DNA from: Paenibacillus xylanilyticus
GTDB taxonomy: Bacteria; Bacillota; Bacilli; Paenibacillales; Paenibacillaceae
Length of the DNA: 64,000 bases
Direction of reading: 5' to 3'
Assembly: GCF_009664365.1 (NCBI RefSeq)
Contig: NZ_CP044310.1
Span: forward strand, 3,793,001-3,857,000
Shown: positions 17,118 through 26,553 of the stretch, piece after piece
Numbering within the stretch: position 1 is the first letter of the stretch
Layout: the number at the start of each line of letters is the position of its first letter
Notes under the pieces: model-generated
The model's database searches: none
What the model saw: the letters and a program-made list of their open reading frames with translations, nothing else
Told to the model about the DNA's origin: nothing
Program-made: the position numbers and the translations under genes

Positions 17118-18818
17118 TTAATTCGAAGATGCCAACGAGCCGTGATTCCCTCCACCATTGGTTCTGAACCACGCATTCACCTCCGATGTAATTTCTTCCC
17201 CACCCAACTTGTACCAATCGTCGACGAACCGATCAAACTCTTCGAGGGGTGAACCAAGGATAATATTCATGTAGGCTTCAAGCTGGAGATCTCGAAGAAT
17301 AATTTGCCGGTCAACCATGCTTTCAGTTATCCCACCCGTATATTCGTCGTACATCAACTGTCCGTTCAAGTCATAGGCATCGGCAATGCTAAAAGCACCC
17401 GAAGGGCCATAGGTCTGTTTCCATCCCCATCCACTCTTTACGCCTTCGGAGTCATAAGCAACTATTCGTTTGTGGATCGCAAGTGCTTCATTCTCCAGGC
17501 TGGAGTAGTCTCCTTTTTCTGTGGCGTCACGAATATCTCTGTAAGCATCTATGTTTTTGGTTCCTGGAAACGGAGTTACTGGCGAAAGCTTCCACACGGC
17601 AAGTGAGTCATCATTGTAATACTTTTCATACTCAGCTTGTTCACCCCAGTTTTTGTCCAGATGCAGATTCATAAGCTTGACGATGACCTCAGGATGGGCA
17701 AATCCTTTTTTAACGGCAAAATATTGTCCTGTATTGGAACGCAGCGGGACCCGTATGTCTTTTCCAGACTCGGCCACAAGAGGGTATGCTTGCCACTCCG
17801 CGTCTGGGTCCTTATCGCGCGTAGTCTGAAGCATGAATGGGGTCCACTGTTCACCATACAGCATGCCTATTTTACCGTCCTGAACTAGTCGAGACTCCTT
17901 GCTTCCGTTTTTGTAGGCAAACTCGGGATCAACCTGGCCATTAAGGTATAAGTTTTGCAGCTTCTCAAGCGCTTGTTTGACCTCTGGTTGTATGCCACCG
18001 TAAACGAGATTCCCCTTCTTGTCCTTGATCCAGATATTCGGATAAGCCTCGTAACCCGCCATGAATCCGGATACGCCCATGACGGGATCCCACAAATAAC
18101 TCGTCATCGCCATTCCATAGGTGTCGTTTTTCCCGTTACCATCGGGGTCTCCTTCGGTGAACGCTTCCGATATGTTCAGGACATCCTCCATCGTTTTGGG
18201 CGGCTTTAAGTCCAATTTATCCAGCCAATCCTTTCTGATCCATAGATACTGCGCCGTTTCAATGGAAGATGACGATTCAGGGATGGCCATCAGTCTACCG
18301 TTTATGGTAGCAGCGTCGAATGCACCTCTTCCCTCAGCCTCCAATATTTTTTTGGTAAGAGGAGTGGCTTGCGTCTGGTACACTTCGGTCAGATCTTCAA
18401 TCAATCCGGCATTGCTTAACTGCCTGAGCTGGTATGGGTTTACTTTGACAACGTCAGGGAAACGGCCTGAAGCAAGGGCTACCCCCAGCTTCTGATTATA
18501 AACGTCACCCGTGGCGATCCAGTCATAACGAATCTGAATACCGAGTTCTTCTTCATACAAGCGTGTCCAGCGATTATCTATCAGACTTTCACCCGGTAAA
18601 TCCTCAACCATTCGCTCCAGTTCATCCCCTGTTTCCCTGACAAAAGTGACTTGTATGGACGGAACATATTTCCCTTCATCCTCATAAGGCTCCCCCTGCT
18701 GCCCCGTGGGTAACGGTTGCGTCTGCTCCGACATTCCTTGCATAAGGCTTACAGGCATGAGCACCGCAAGGAGCAGAATTAAGGTCCATCTTGTTCTGTA
18801 CTTCCATCGATTAGACAC
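17118..18818 (-). CDS. Extracellular solute-binding protein of a sensor operon
   Basis: 566 residues with an N-terminal signal sequence (about 10-30) but no lipobox cysteine. The body is a family 1 binding-protein fold of the LplA/YtcQ size class (motifs YNQKLGVALASGRFPDVVKV, WIRKDWLDKL). Start GTG at 18818 after AAAGGGGC. It is the first gene of an operon with a kinase and response regulator and has no permease next to it, so it may work as a sensor co-receptor or share permeases elsewhere. Ligand probably a carbohydrate. Confidence 0.88.
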   Translation of the reverse strand: MSNRWKYRTRWTLILLLAVLMPVSLMQGMSEQTQPLPTGQQGEPYEDEGKYVPSIQVTFVRETGDELERMVEDLPGESLIDNRWTRLYEEELGIQIRYDWIATGDVYNQKLGVALASGRFPDVVKVNPYQLRQLSNAGLIEDLTEVYQTQATPLTKKILEAEGRGAFDAATINGRLMAIPESSSSIETAQYLWIRKDWLDKLDLKPPKTMEDVLNISEAFTEGDPDGNGKNDTYGMAMTSYLWDPVMGVSGFMAGYEAYPNIWIKDKKGNLVYGGIQPEVKQALEKLQNLYLNGQVDPEFAYKNGSKESRLVQDGKIGMLYGEQWTPFMLQTTRDKDPDAEWQAYPLVAESGKDIRVPLRSNTGQYFAVKKGFAHPEVIVKLMNLHLDKNWGEQAEYEKYYNDDSLAVWKLSPVTPFPGTKNIDAYRDIRDATEKGDYSSLENEALAIHKRIVAYDSEGVKSGWGWKQTYGPSGAFSIADAYDLNGQLMYDEYTGGITESMVDRQIILRDLQLEAYMNIILGSPLEEFDRFVDDWYKLGGEEITSEVNAWFRTNGGGNHGSLASSN

Positions 18819-18868
18819 GGCAACTTGCCCCTTTTCTATTGGAATGAATCATGCCATTTATTTTATGG

Positions 18869-18898
18869 ATCATTCGGAATTCAATCATTCGATATTCA
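18869..18898 (-). repeat. Tandem 15-bp direct repeat upstream of the sensor operon
   Basis: Two contiguous copies, ATCATTCGGAATTCA and ATCATTCGATATTCA (13 of 15 identical), 51 bp before the start of the binding-protein gene. Possible site for the AraC-type response regulator of the same operon; function inferred only from position. Confidence 0.45.
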
Positions 18899-18917
18899 AT
18901 GATCTGTAGGCGTACAA

Positions 18918-18939
18918 AAAGTCGCCACCAGGCGACTTT
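18918..18939 (-). terminator. Terminator after the GH43 gene
   Basis: Stem AAAGTCGCC/GGCGACTTT (9 bp) around the loop ACCA, followed on the minus strand by a T-run. It ends the leftward GH43 gene at 18963. Confidence 0.88.
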
Positions 18940-18962
18940 ATATACCATTGTGTATTTGTTGC

Positions 18963-20498
18963 CTAGACGACCTGGTATTCAAAATTGGAGAAATCGACCA
19001 TTCCTCCAATAACCTTCGTTGAGTAGAAGAATAAGCCAATCCGGCAGCCCATAAAATGGTCCAATTTATAGTACATTTTGTGAGGGATGCCAATTGGCTT
19101 CCACTCCGTATTATCAAGATAGGCAAATGAACACTCATCCTGATTATTCACAAAATGACCTGACGCCTGGAGCGTAACGACCGGCCCGGCTACGGGGATT
19201 CGTGCATGTTCCGTCGCCGGCTCCTCATCAATTAAATTCCCGAATATGCTGGGATCCTCACTTTCCCGTGCTTGCATGACAAGGTAAAACTGTCCCTCAT
19301 CCCTAGTTAAAGCAATCAAACCGTAGGTTCCTATTAAAAAACATATTCCTGCATAATCACCATCGTTTAATCCGCTGCCATCCAGTGTCACGTTAACCGT
19401 ACATGCAGGTCCCATCGCGCGCTGGGTTAATGTATTTACGGCAAACGTTAAGTTCGGACTGAGCTGACCGCTCCGAATACGATATGTACCAGGCTTCTCG
19501 GTTACAGTCCAAAGCTCATCATGGGGCGTATGATTCCACTGCCAAAAATCACGCAGGCGTACTCTACCGTCTTCTCCAATGTGATAACTGAAATCGTCGC
19601 TGCCTACCAGTGGGCTGTATTGATAACCCGGCCTTGTGCTAGGAATATCGATTTCTTTTGGTGCCTTGCTTGCAAAAACGGGTATACTGCCTTCAAAATG
19701 CATGGGAACAAGTACTGGAATACGACCCACCGCACCATGATCCTGAAACAGCATGGCATACCATTCTCCATCCGGTGTATCAACAATCCCACCTTGCGCA
19801 ACACCTGAATTGAAATAACCCATATCATCGTTAAAAACTTCTCCACCGACAAATTCACCGTCTATCGTATCCGCCATGAAGTAAGCCTGTGTTCTTCGGC
19901 CCGCCTCTTTGGAAATGTGAATCAGGAACACATAATACTTCCCATTGATTTTATAGAAATGGGCTCCTTCGTAACCCAGGTGGAAAGGCTCGCGCTCTTT
20001 AACGATTATTCGCTGCAATCCCCCCGGTTTAGGTCCTGACAGATCAGCCTTTAACTCGATCAGATGAATTTCGGTATTGCCATGTACCAGATATACCCGG
20101 TCGTCATCGTCAAAGAAAAGAGAGCAATCATGATAAAAGCCCTCAACAATGCGTTTGTTCCATGGCCCCAATATAGATGAAGAGGTGTACAAATACGTCT
20201 TGCGCGTATCGTTGGCTACAAAGATTACATAAAAAGTCCCCTGATGATACCGAAGTGAAGCTGCCCACATTCCTTTACTATAAATCTGCTTGCCGTCTTC
20301 CAGTCTTTGGGCGGGCGTGTCATCCAGTCTATCATACACATGAGTTGCCACTTCCCACTGCATCAGATCGTATGAACGCAGGATGACACATCCTGGCATC
20401 ATATGCATCGTCGTACTCACCATGTAATACGTATCTTCTACGCGGATAACATCGAGATCCGGATAATCGGCCCATAGAATCGGATTGTGATGAACCAT
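18963..20498 (-). CDS. Glycoside hydrolase family 43 (xylosidase/arabinofuranosidase type)
   Basis: 511 residues and no signal peptide, so cytoplasmic. N-terminal five-bladed propeller (about 1-300) with the GH43 triad: Asp14 (YPDLD), Asp124 (HDCSLFF) and Glu177 (GYEGAHFYK). A C-terminal beta-sandwich (about 315-510) is like that of GH43 xylosidases. Inverting hydrolysis of beta-xylosides or alpha-arabinosides is expected. The gene sits at the end of the xylan region but 300 bp after the preceding GH43 gene and a hairpin, so it may have its own promoter; a near-cre site stands upstream. Confidence 0.9.
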   Translation of the reverse strand: MVHHNPILWADYPDLDVIRVEDTYYMVSTTMHMMPGCVILRSYDLMQWEVATHVYDRLDDTPAQRLEDGKQIYSKGMWAASLRYHQGTFYVIFVANDTRKTYLYTSSSILGPWNKRIVEGFYHDCSLFFDDDDRVYLVHGNTEIHLIELKADLSGPKPGGLQRIIVKEREPFHLGYEGAHFYKINGKYYVFLIHISKEAGRRTQAYFMADTIDGEFVGGEVFNDDMGYFNSGVAQGGIVDTPDGEWYAMLFQDHGAVGRIPVLVPMHFEGSIPVFASKAPKEIDIPSTRPGYQYSPLVGSDDFSYHIGEDGRVRLRDFWQWNHTPHDELWTVTEKPGTYRIRSGQLSPNLTFAVNTLTQRAMGPACTVNVTLDGSGLNDGDYAGICFLIGTYGLIALTRDEGQFYLVMQARESEDPSIFGNLIDEEPATEHARIPVAGPVVTLQASGHFVNNQDECSFAYLDNTEWKPIGIPHKMYYKLDHFMGCRIGLFFYSTKVIGGMVDFSNFEYQVV

Positions 20499-20658
20499 GC
20501 CTTAATACACCCCGCTTATTTATGAATAGTTTAAAAATATCGTTAAAATTAGCAATTCAAACATTGACTCTTCAGTCAAAATCATTTTACATGTTTTAAT
20601 CCAGAAGCGACAGAAAAAATAACAGCTTTCTCCATTATAATGAAGGTTAACGCCATAA

Positions 20659-20672
20659 ATTAAGCGCTTTCA
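20659..20672 (-). promoter_or_regulatory. Candidate cre box
   Basis: ATTAAGCGCTTTCA matches the cre consensus except the first two bases. It lies 160 bp before the GH43 start at 20498, so it could give carbon catabolite repression of that gene. Confidence 0.45.
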
Positions 20673-20767
20673 AAAATAGATAAGTTAATGTGACCTTCTC
20701 TTTAAAACCAAATGCAAGCTCAAAGATAGATTTTAAAGGTCGGCTACAAGGTATGATTATATAACTA

Positions 20768-20788
20768 GGGAGGCCCGTGAGGCCCCCC
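20768..20788 (-). terminator. Possible terminator or processing hairpin after GH43
   Basis: An 8-bp GC-rich stem with one G-U pair and the loop TCACG, 10 bp beyond the stop codon of the gene at 20799. The T-run after it is poor, so termination may be partial. Confidence 0.5.
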
Positions 20789-20798
20789 CATAAACTTG

Positions 20799-21785
20799 TT
20801 ATTTTTCCGGGTATGGATCAATCATGCGAATGGTTCCATCGGAGTTATACGTCAGTTCGGCGAACTTGACACAGCGTTTGTAATCGACACCGCCGGACAG
20901 GGAACAGTCATGATAAAATAAATACCATTTATCCTCAAATTGAACAATGGAATGATGTGTCGTCCATCCCAAAACAGGCGGTAATATGGTGCCCTGGAAC
21001 GTGAATGGTCCCATAGGATTGTCACCTGTAGCATATACCAGCTTGTGCGTTGTTCCCGTGGAGTAAGACAAGTAATACTTGCCATTATACTTGTGCATCC
21101 ATGGGCCTTCGAAATATCTGCATTCTTCGTTGCTCGCGGTAAGCGGCTTGCCTTCCTGATCCAGGATCACAATTTCCAATGCTTCTGTAGACATAGAGAG
21201 CATATCCTCGCTGAGCTTGGCAATTCGTGGGCCAAGGGCAGGCGCATCCGGAGCAGGACCTTCAGCATCTTCCACGTAGCTTCCCGTCTGCCACTTCTCC
21301 AACTGACCACCCCACAGGCCGCCAAAGAGCATGTAGGCTTCGTTGTCCTCATCAATGAATACGGCAGGGTCTATGCTGAAGCTGCCTGGGATGTACTGCT
21401 CCTCCGGCTGGAATGGACCTTGGGGAGAAGAGCTTGTTGCTACACCGATCCGGAAGATGCCATCATGATCGCGTGCAGGGAAAAATAGATAATATTTTCC
21501 GTTTTTGTACGCTGCATCTGGCGCCCACATCTGACTGGATGCCCACGGGACATCCTTAACGTGCAGCACTTCACCATGATCCACGACCGGTGAGTTCAGA
21601 TCGGCCATGGACAATACATGATAATCCTCCATTTTATATTGGTCTCCGTTGTCATTCACCGGACCGTCATGATCCAGATCATGAGATGGATAGATATAGA
21701 TCCGATCTTCAAAAACATGTGCTGATGGATCTGCAGTATAGATGTGGGTGACTAACGGTTGATGCGGTTTAGGCACTTCAGACAT
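20799..21785 (-). CDS. Glycoside hydrolase family 43 (arabinoxylan-active type)
   Basis: 328 residues, a single five-bladed propeller with no signal peptide and no extra C-terminal domain. Catalytic residues by motif: Asp19 (TADPSAH), Asp139 (SIDPAV) and Glu226 (YFEGPWMHKY). The sequence resembles the GH43 group that contains arabinoxylan arabinofuranohydrolases and xylosidases. ATG at 21785 follows AAAGGGAG. It lies 70 bp after the GH10 gene in the xylan operon, and probably removes arabinose or xylose from imported oligosaccharides. Confidence 0.9.
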   Translation of the reverse strand: MSEVPKPHQPLVTHIYTADPSAHVFEDRIYIYPSHDLDHDGPVNDNGDQYKMEDYHVLSMADLNSPVVDHGEVLHVKDVPWASSQMWAPDAAYKNGKYYLFFPARDHDGIFRIGVATSSSPQGPFQPEEQYIPGSFSIDPAVFIDEDNEAYMLFGGLWGGQLEKWQTGSYVEDAEGPAPDAPALGPRIAKLSEDMLSMSTEALEIVILDQEGKPLTASNEECRYFEGPWMHKYNGKYYLSYSTGTTHKLVYATGDNPMGPFTFQGTILPPVLGWTTHHSIVQFEDKWYLFYHDCSLSGGVDYKRCVKFAELTYNSDGTIRMIDPYPEK

Positions 21786-21855
21786 TCAAATACTCCCTTT
21801 CAAAAGAGATGATTCATTTCCAAATGTATTTTCGGACGCTTTAACGATATAAGTA

Positions 21856-22890
21856 TCACTTTTTCTCCATTGCAGCTTGCTTCGGAATCTGCGCGACGCG
21901 CTCATAAGCCGGTTTGGGAGCATGTGATTCATCGAACAAAAATGGCCAATTTTTTCTGCCTCTGACCGGGAAATGATCAAGCCAGGTATAATCATCGGCT
22001 GCTCCCCAGAATGTGACGGCACTGATGTGTTCACGATATTCGTAAAGGAGACGGAAAATGGATTCATAACGCTCGGCTTGCAGTTCCAGCATTCCCTTCT
22101 CAGGACGAGTCAGGTCCTTACGTCGGTCGTCAAAGCGAAATACCGATACGTCAAGCTCAGTCAGCTGAAGCTGGAGGCCAAGCTGGGCATAACGCTCAAT
22201 GGCAGCACGCATGTCGTCCAGCGTGGGGTCGTATAAATTCCAGTGTGCCTGCAAACCTACCCCATGAATCGGTACGCCTTGATCCAGCAGTGAACGAACA
22301 AGTCGGTAGATGCGCTCTCGCTTATGCGGGTTGGACTCGTTATAGTCGTTATAAAACAAGAGAGCCTGTGGATCTGCTTCATGAGCAAACTCGAATGCTT
22401 TGGCAATAAAGTTCTCCCCGGCAATATCCAGCCATTTGGAAGGCCGCAGATATGCACTTTCATCATTCTCATCAGAGATGACCTCATTCACAACATCCCA
22501 GCAGTAGATCACATCCTTATATCTGCCGACGACAGTCTGAATATGCGAGCGAAGCCGTTCAAGCAGTACATCCCGCTCCGCCTTTCCGCCCGTTTCATTT
22601 TCGAACAACCAATCGGGAGTCTGATTATGCCAGACCAGCGTATGTCCTCGCAGTGCCATACCTTGTTCTCTGGCAAATGACGCTATGACGTCTGCGTTCT
22701 CGAACGTGTACAGATTCTCCTCCGGGTGTAGGCTTGAAAATTTCATTTCATTCTCTGCTGTCAAGCTGTTGAAGTGGTAGGCCAGCAGCGAGCGCTGGCT
22801 GTCGATCGTCAGGGGGTTAACCGCTGCACCGATATGAAAAGCATCCTTATATAAAGCCTTCAATGATTCCTCTTCACGCCTGGATTCCAT
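21856..22890 (-). CDS. Intracellular GH10 endo-1,4-beta-xylanase
   Basis: 344 residues, a complete GH10 TIM barrel without signal peptide or binding module. The acid/base is Glu136 in WDVVNE and the nucleophile Glu245 in LTELD; RGHTLVWHNQTP and TFWGAADDYTW complete the family signature. Without a signal it should act in the cytoplasm on imported xylo-oligosaccharides, like the intracellular xylanases of Geobacillus (IXT6/XynA2). ATG at 22890 follows AGGAGGGGAATT. It sits between two GH43 genes in one operon. Confidence 0.95.
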   Translation of the reverse strand: MESRREEESLKALYKDAFHIGAAVNPLTIDSQRSLLAYHFNSLTAENEMKFSSLHPEENLYTFENADVIASFAREQGMALRGHTLVWHNQTPDWLFENETGGKAERDVLLERLRSHIQTVVGRYKDVIYCWDVVNEVISDENDESAYLRPSKWLDIAGENFIAKAFEFAHEADPQALLFYNDYNESNPHKRERIYRLVRSLLDQGVPIHGVGLQAHWNLYDPTLDDMRAAIERYAQLGLQLQLTELDVSVFRFDDRRKDLTRPEKGMLELQAERYESIFRLLYEYREHISAVTFWGAADDYTWLDHFPVRGRKNWPFLFDESHAPKPAYERVAQIPKQAAMEKK

Positions 22891-22950
22891 AATTCCCCTC
22901 CTCCTGATTACCGAATAAGTAATATTAGTTCGTCTCGTTAGATCAGTTAG

Positions 22951-24507
22951 CTAGATTTCATAATCAAACCAATCGAAGCGTGCAGGTGTATGACTTGCCT
23001 GGCCGTTGCCAGTGGCATATAACCCGACTACCGCTCCGGTAAAGCACATTTTATGCACAAAGTCCTCCGGAGAGATGCCCCGTGCTGAACCCGTTCCAAG
23101 ACTTACCCAGTCCTGTTCATTCAAGGAGCAGCTCAGTTTGTAGTCCGTCTCCGTTGATTCAATTCGAAGGAACAGCTGCTCTGCTTCGGTCTCATTCTCA
23201 TACACGATTTTCGACTCTCCACGTACCGTCAGACGGGCAAAAGTGAGGTTGCGTCCTTCCGACCTTTTAACACCAAGCTCATAATGCGCATCCTCATCCC
23301 GGCGAATACACATGCCCGCTTCTTCTCCATCAGCAGTCGGCACAAATGTCATGCTGGTTGTATAGCAAGCCTGAAGATGCTGCTGTCTACGGCCAATAAA
23401 CGTAATCTGACCAACGTCGCTGAGATTTGCCTCCTGCCCGTAAAGTGTCAAAGAACCCGGATGTTCCGTTATGGAGCATGCTCCTTCTGACGGATTGCGC
23501 ACAAACATCCACTGCGGACCCAGTTCTTCATTGAAGTCATCCCGGCCTGCGACAATGGCTGCATTACCATCCACTTGAGAAGGAACTGACATCGGCTTAC
23601 GCTGAATCGTCATGTCCAGGCTTACTGTGCCTTCATTGTTGTCAATATGCGGCCAGCCCTCATTCCAAACAACCGGCGCAAGGAATGTTTCGCGTCCAAG
23701 CACGCTATATCCGTCTTCTGTCAAGCGGACGCCAAGGAATACAGCCCACCATTCTCCGTGATGATCCTCCACCAGATCGGCATGGCCTAAATACTGGATA
23801 GGGTGGTCCAAATGGCGGTGAGTCAGAATCGGCTCTGGATACCGTTCGAACGGACCATACGGATGTTCGCTGCGACCGATGATTTCGCGATGCTCCTTGG
23901 CCGTCCCTCCAGAAGCAGACATCATATAATACATCCCGTTGATTTTGTACAAGTGCGGCCCCTCGGTCCACGGGCCACCGTCTCCGTGCCATACTACCTG
24001 AGGTTCGGATAACGCCTTCCCTGTCGTGATGTCGATCTCATATTGAATGGCATGAGAATCGTAGTCCGCTCCTTGCTGAGCGGTGACATACACTTTCCCG
24101 TCATCGTCAAAAAACAGAGAGGGGTCGATTCCCCCATACGGAATGCGAATCGGATCAGACCATGGTCCCGCAGGGTTGGTTGCCGTAACATAGAAGTTCC
24201 CGATACCTCTAACATCTGTCGTAATCATATAAAACGTACCTTCGTGGTATCGCAGCGCAGGGGCATAAATTCCGTCCGAGCTCTTCTGACCAGTCAAATC
24301 AAGCTGGCTTACCCGATCCAATACGTTGCCGATCTGCTCCCAGTGAATTAGATCCGGGCTCCGAAAAATCGGAACCCCCGGAAAATACTCAAACGAACTG
24401 CAAACAAGGTAAAAGTAATCCTCTGCCTTCACAATGCTCGGATCCGGATAGAATCCGGGAAGAATCGGGTTCGCATAGCGAATTTGTTGTACTTGAAGCT
24501 GTGACAT
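22951..24507 (-). CDS. Glycoside hydrolase family 43 beta-xylosidase
   Basis: 518 residues, no signal peptide. Propeller domain with Asp22 (FYPDPS), Asp128 (GGIDPS) and Glu182 (WTEGPH), the standard GH43 triad, followed by a C-terminal beta-sandwich (about 320-518). The layout matches the GH43 subfamily 11/12 beta-xylosidases with arabinofuranosidase side activity. Its start is fused to the stop region of the LplC-type permease (AATAAATG), so uptake and hydrolysis are expressed together. It would release xylose from the non-reducing end of imported oligomers. Confidence 0.95.
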   Translation of the reverse strand: MSQLQVQQIRYANPILPGFYPDPSIVKAEDYFYLVCSSFEYFPGVPIFRSPDLIHWEQIGNVLDRVSQLDLTGQKSSDGIYAPALRYHEGTFYMITTDVRGIGNFYVTATNPAGPWSDPIRIPYGGIDPSLFFDDDGKVYVTAQQGADYDSHAIQYEIDITTGKALSEPQVVWHGDGGPWTEGPHLYKINGMYYMMSASGGTAKEHREIIGRSEHPYGPFERYPEPILTHRHLDHPIQYLGHADLVEDHHGEWWAVFLGVRLTEDGYSVLGRETFLAPVVWNEGWPHIDNNEGTVSLDMTIQRKPMSVPSQVDGNAAIVAGRDDFNEELGPQWMFVRNPSEGACSITEHPGSLTLYGQEANLSDVGQITFIGRRQQHLQACYTTSMTFVPTADGEEAGMCIRRDEDAHYELGVKRSEGRNLTFARLTVRGESKIVYENETEAEQLFLRIESTETDYKLSCSLNEQDWVSLGTGSARGISPEDFVHKMCFTGAVVGLYATGNGQASHTPARFDWFDYEI

Positions 24508-25458
24508 TTATTCCTTCACACTCCCTACATTAAGTCCTACGACAAAGTATTTTTGCATGAACGGGTATACAAGCAAAATCGGAACGGAAGCCACAATGGT
24601 CACGGCCGCACGAATGGAAATCGGGGTTACCTGAGTCGAATGCTCTGCCCCTATACCATTGGCAACGGAAGGATTGCTGTTGGCGTTCATGCTGGAAGAC
24701 AACAATTTCATCAATTCATATTGCAGCGTGCTGAGCTCTTGACGAGACGACGTGTACAGAAATGCATCAAACCAGGAGTTCCAAGCCCCGACGGCAACGA
24801 AGAGCGCAATGGTCGCCAGTACAGGTTTACATAGCGGGAAAATAATCTTCCAGAAAATCCGGAAATCTCCTGCACCGTCTATTTTCGCAGATTCAATCAA
24901 GCTTTCAGGTATCGTGTAAATATAAGTACGAATGACGATCAGGTTAAACGCACTTACCAGTGATGGCAGGACATACACCCAGAAGGAGTTAATCAAATGC
25001 AAATCCTTCATAAGGAAGTATCCCGGAATCAGACCAGCGTTGAAATACATGGTCAGTACAAAAACAGTTGTAATCAGCTTACGGAAGATATAATCGCGCC
25101 GGCTCAGCGTATAGGCCAGCATGGTGGTCAAGAAAATATTAAGCAGTGTAGAAAGTACGGTCCGCGCAACTGAAACCAAAAACGCATTATAGATCGTGCC
25201 TGAAGCAAAAACTGCTTTGTAATTCTGCAAGGTGAAATCACGAGGCCATAAATATAAGCCTCCCCGAATGGTGTCATTACCTGCATTAAACGAAACTACA
25301 ATGGTGTTTAAAAATGGATACAGCGTCACAATTACGAGCACGATCATGAAGATCGTGTTAAAGGTGCCGAACAGAAACGGTTCAAGGCCTCTGGCACCAG
25401 GACGGCGTACAGAAAGCGCCGATGTATTTCCTAAACCGGACAATGGTGTTTTTTTCAT
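24508..25458 (-). CDS. Carbohydrate ABC transporter permease, LplC type
   Basis: 316-residue CUT1 permease with six transmembrane helices and the EAA motif variant ESAKIDGAGD (near residue 205). The ATG at 25458 is preferred (AGAGG upstream, 1 bp after the previous stop codon). With the LplB-type partner and the lipoprotein at 26554 it forms the xylo-oligosaccharide importer of this locus. The ATPase is not encoded here. Confidence 0.93.
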   Translation of the reverse strand: MKKTPLSGLGNTSALSVRRPGARGLEPFLFGTFNTIFMIVLVIVTLYPFLNTIVVSFNAGNDTIRGGLYLWPRDFTLQNYKAVFASGTIYNAFLVSVARTVLSTLLNIFLTTMLAYTLSRRDYIFRKLITTVFVLTMYFNAGLIPGYFLMKDLHLINSFWVYVLPSLVSAFNLIVIRTYIYTIPESLIESAKIDGAGDFRIFWKIIFPLCKPVLATIALFVAVGAWNSWFDAFLYTSSRQELSTLQYELMKLLSSSMNANSNPSVANGIGAEHSTQVTPISIRAAVTIVASVPILLVYPFMQKYFVVGLNVGSVKE

Positions 25459-25459
25459 C

Positions 25460-26425
25460 TTATAAGAGCCTCTCTTCCCCAAGCCGCTTGGCTGTCCAAT
25501 TCGCTACAAGCAACATCGTAATGCTGACCACGGTCTTGAATATACCGCCTGCAGTCGCAAGCGAATAGTTACCCTGTGCAATCCCGTATTTGAGCACAAA
25601 GATATCAATCGTTTCTGCCCAGTCAACAACCAATCCGTTACCCAGCAAATATTGAACCTCGAAACCGGCCTCTAGAATATGCCCGATCGACATAATCAAC
25701 AGGATGACAATGGTAGGCTTGATTCCAGGCAAAGTGACATTCCACATTTTTTGATAACGGTTAGCTCCATCAATGTCGGCAGCTTCGTACTGTGCCGGGT
25801 CAATCGAGGCCATGGCCGCCAAATAAATGATGGTACTCCATCCAACCTCTTTCCAAATGTGGGAGCTTGCAACAACGCCCCAGAAATACTTACCTTCCGT
25901 CAGCCATAGAATAGGCTCATCAATTAAATGCAATTTCATCAGGATATCGTTGACAATACCGTCAGAAGCAAGCGATGTCGCTACGATTCCGGTAACGATA
26001 ATCCATGATAAGAAGTGAGGCAGATACGAGATCGTCTGTACCGTCCGCTTCCATAGGACCTTCTTGATCTCATTAAGCAGCAAAGCAAGAACAATAGCGG
26101 TTACAAAACCCAGAATCATGTTGATGACACTCATGGCTAGCGTATTGCGAAGCACTCGCAAAAAATTGTCATCGGTAAATAAAAATTGGAAATGCTTGAA
26201 TCCTACCCACGTCTGCTGCGAGAAACTCCGGGCCGGTTTATAATCCTGAAAGGCCATCGTCCAACCCCATACAGGTACATACGCAAAGACAATAATGTAC
26301 GCAAGCAGAGGAACAGACATCCAAATGAGTTGTCTCTGTGCTTTAATATTCTGCCAAGTAATCCGCCTGATTTTCGGTTTTTTCTTCGGGCGGAGCGGCT
26401 TGGTACCCACTACAATTTCCTCCAT
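25460..26425 (-). CDS. Sugar ABC transporter permease, LplB type
   Basis: 321 residues from the ATG at 26425, which follows GGGAG; the reading frame runs open to 26500 but without a ribosome site. A basic N-terminal tail (KPLRPKKKPKIRR) precedes six transmembrane helices and the EAA loop EAADIDGANR. Partner of the LplC-type gene, with which it is joined by a 1-bp gap. Confidence 0.93.
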   Translation of the reverse strand: MEEIVVGTKPLRPKKKPKIRRITWQNIKAQRQLIWMSVPLLAYIIVFAYVPVWGWTMAFQDYKPARSFSQQTWVGFKHFQFLFTDDNFLRVLRNTLAMSVINMILGFVTAIVLALLLNEIKKVLWKRTVQTISYLPHFLSWIIVTGIVATSLASDGIVNDILMKLHLIDEPILWLTEGKYFWGVVASSHIWKEVGWSTIIYLAAMASIDPAQYEAADIDGANRYQKMWNVTLPGIKPTIVILLIMSIGHILEAGFEVQYLLGNGLVVDWAETIDIFVLKYGIAQGNYSLATAGGIFKTVVSITMLLVANWTAKRLGEERLL

Positions 26426-26512
26426 AATATCAAGCTCCCTATCCATCTTTATAATCAAAGGAAAACGTCGAAACAACCAGAACACATCTGTCATAAACAT
26501 GTTTCAAAAGAA

Positions 26513-26541
26513 TCAGGAAGGAAGGTTATCTTCCTTCCTGA
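26513..26541 (-). other. Strong stem-loop between binding-protein and permease genes
   Basis: A perfect 12-bp stem (TCAGGAAGGAAG and its complement) with loop GTTAT, 12 bp beyond the lipoprotein stop codon. On the minus strand it is followed only by TTCTTTTG, so it should act as a partial terminator or 3' mRNA protector. This would keep the binding protein in excess over the permeases. Confidence 0.7.
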
Positions 26542-26553
26542 CATAAGTTGTTT

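Larger units (their letters stand above)
20499..20798. other. Intergenic region between two GH43 genes
   Basis: No gene seen. It holds a hairpin after the upstream gene (20768-20788), a near-cre site (20659-20672), and an inverted repeat TTGACT-CTTC-AGTCAA (20564-20579). I found no convincing -35/-10 pair. Confidence 0.6.

Noticed and set aside
17075..17176. Longer N-terminus of the kinase at 15332-17074
   Set aside because: The extension overlaps the previous gene and lacks a ribosome site, while TTG at 17074 has AGGAGGT at ideal spacing.
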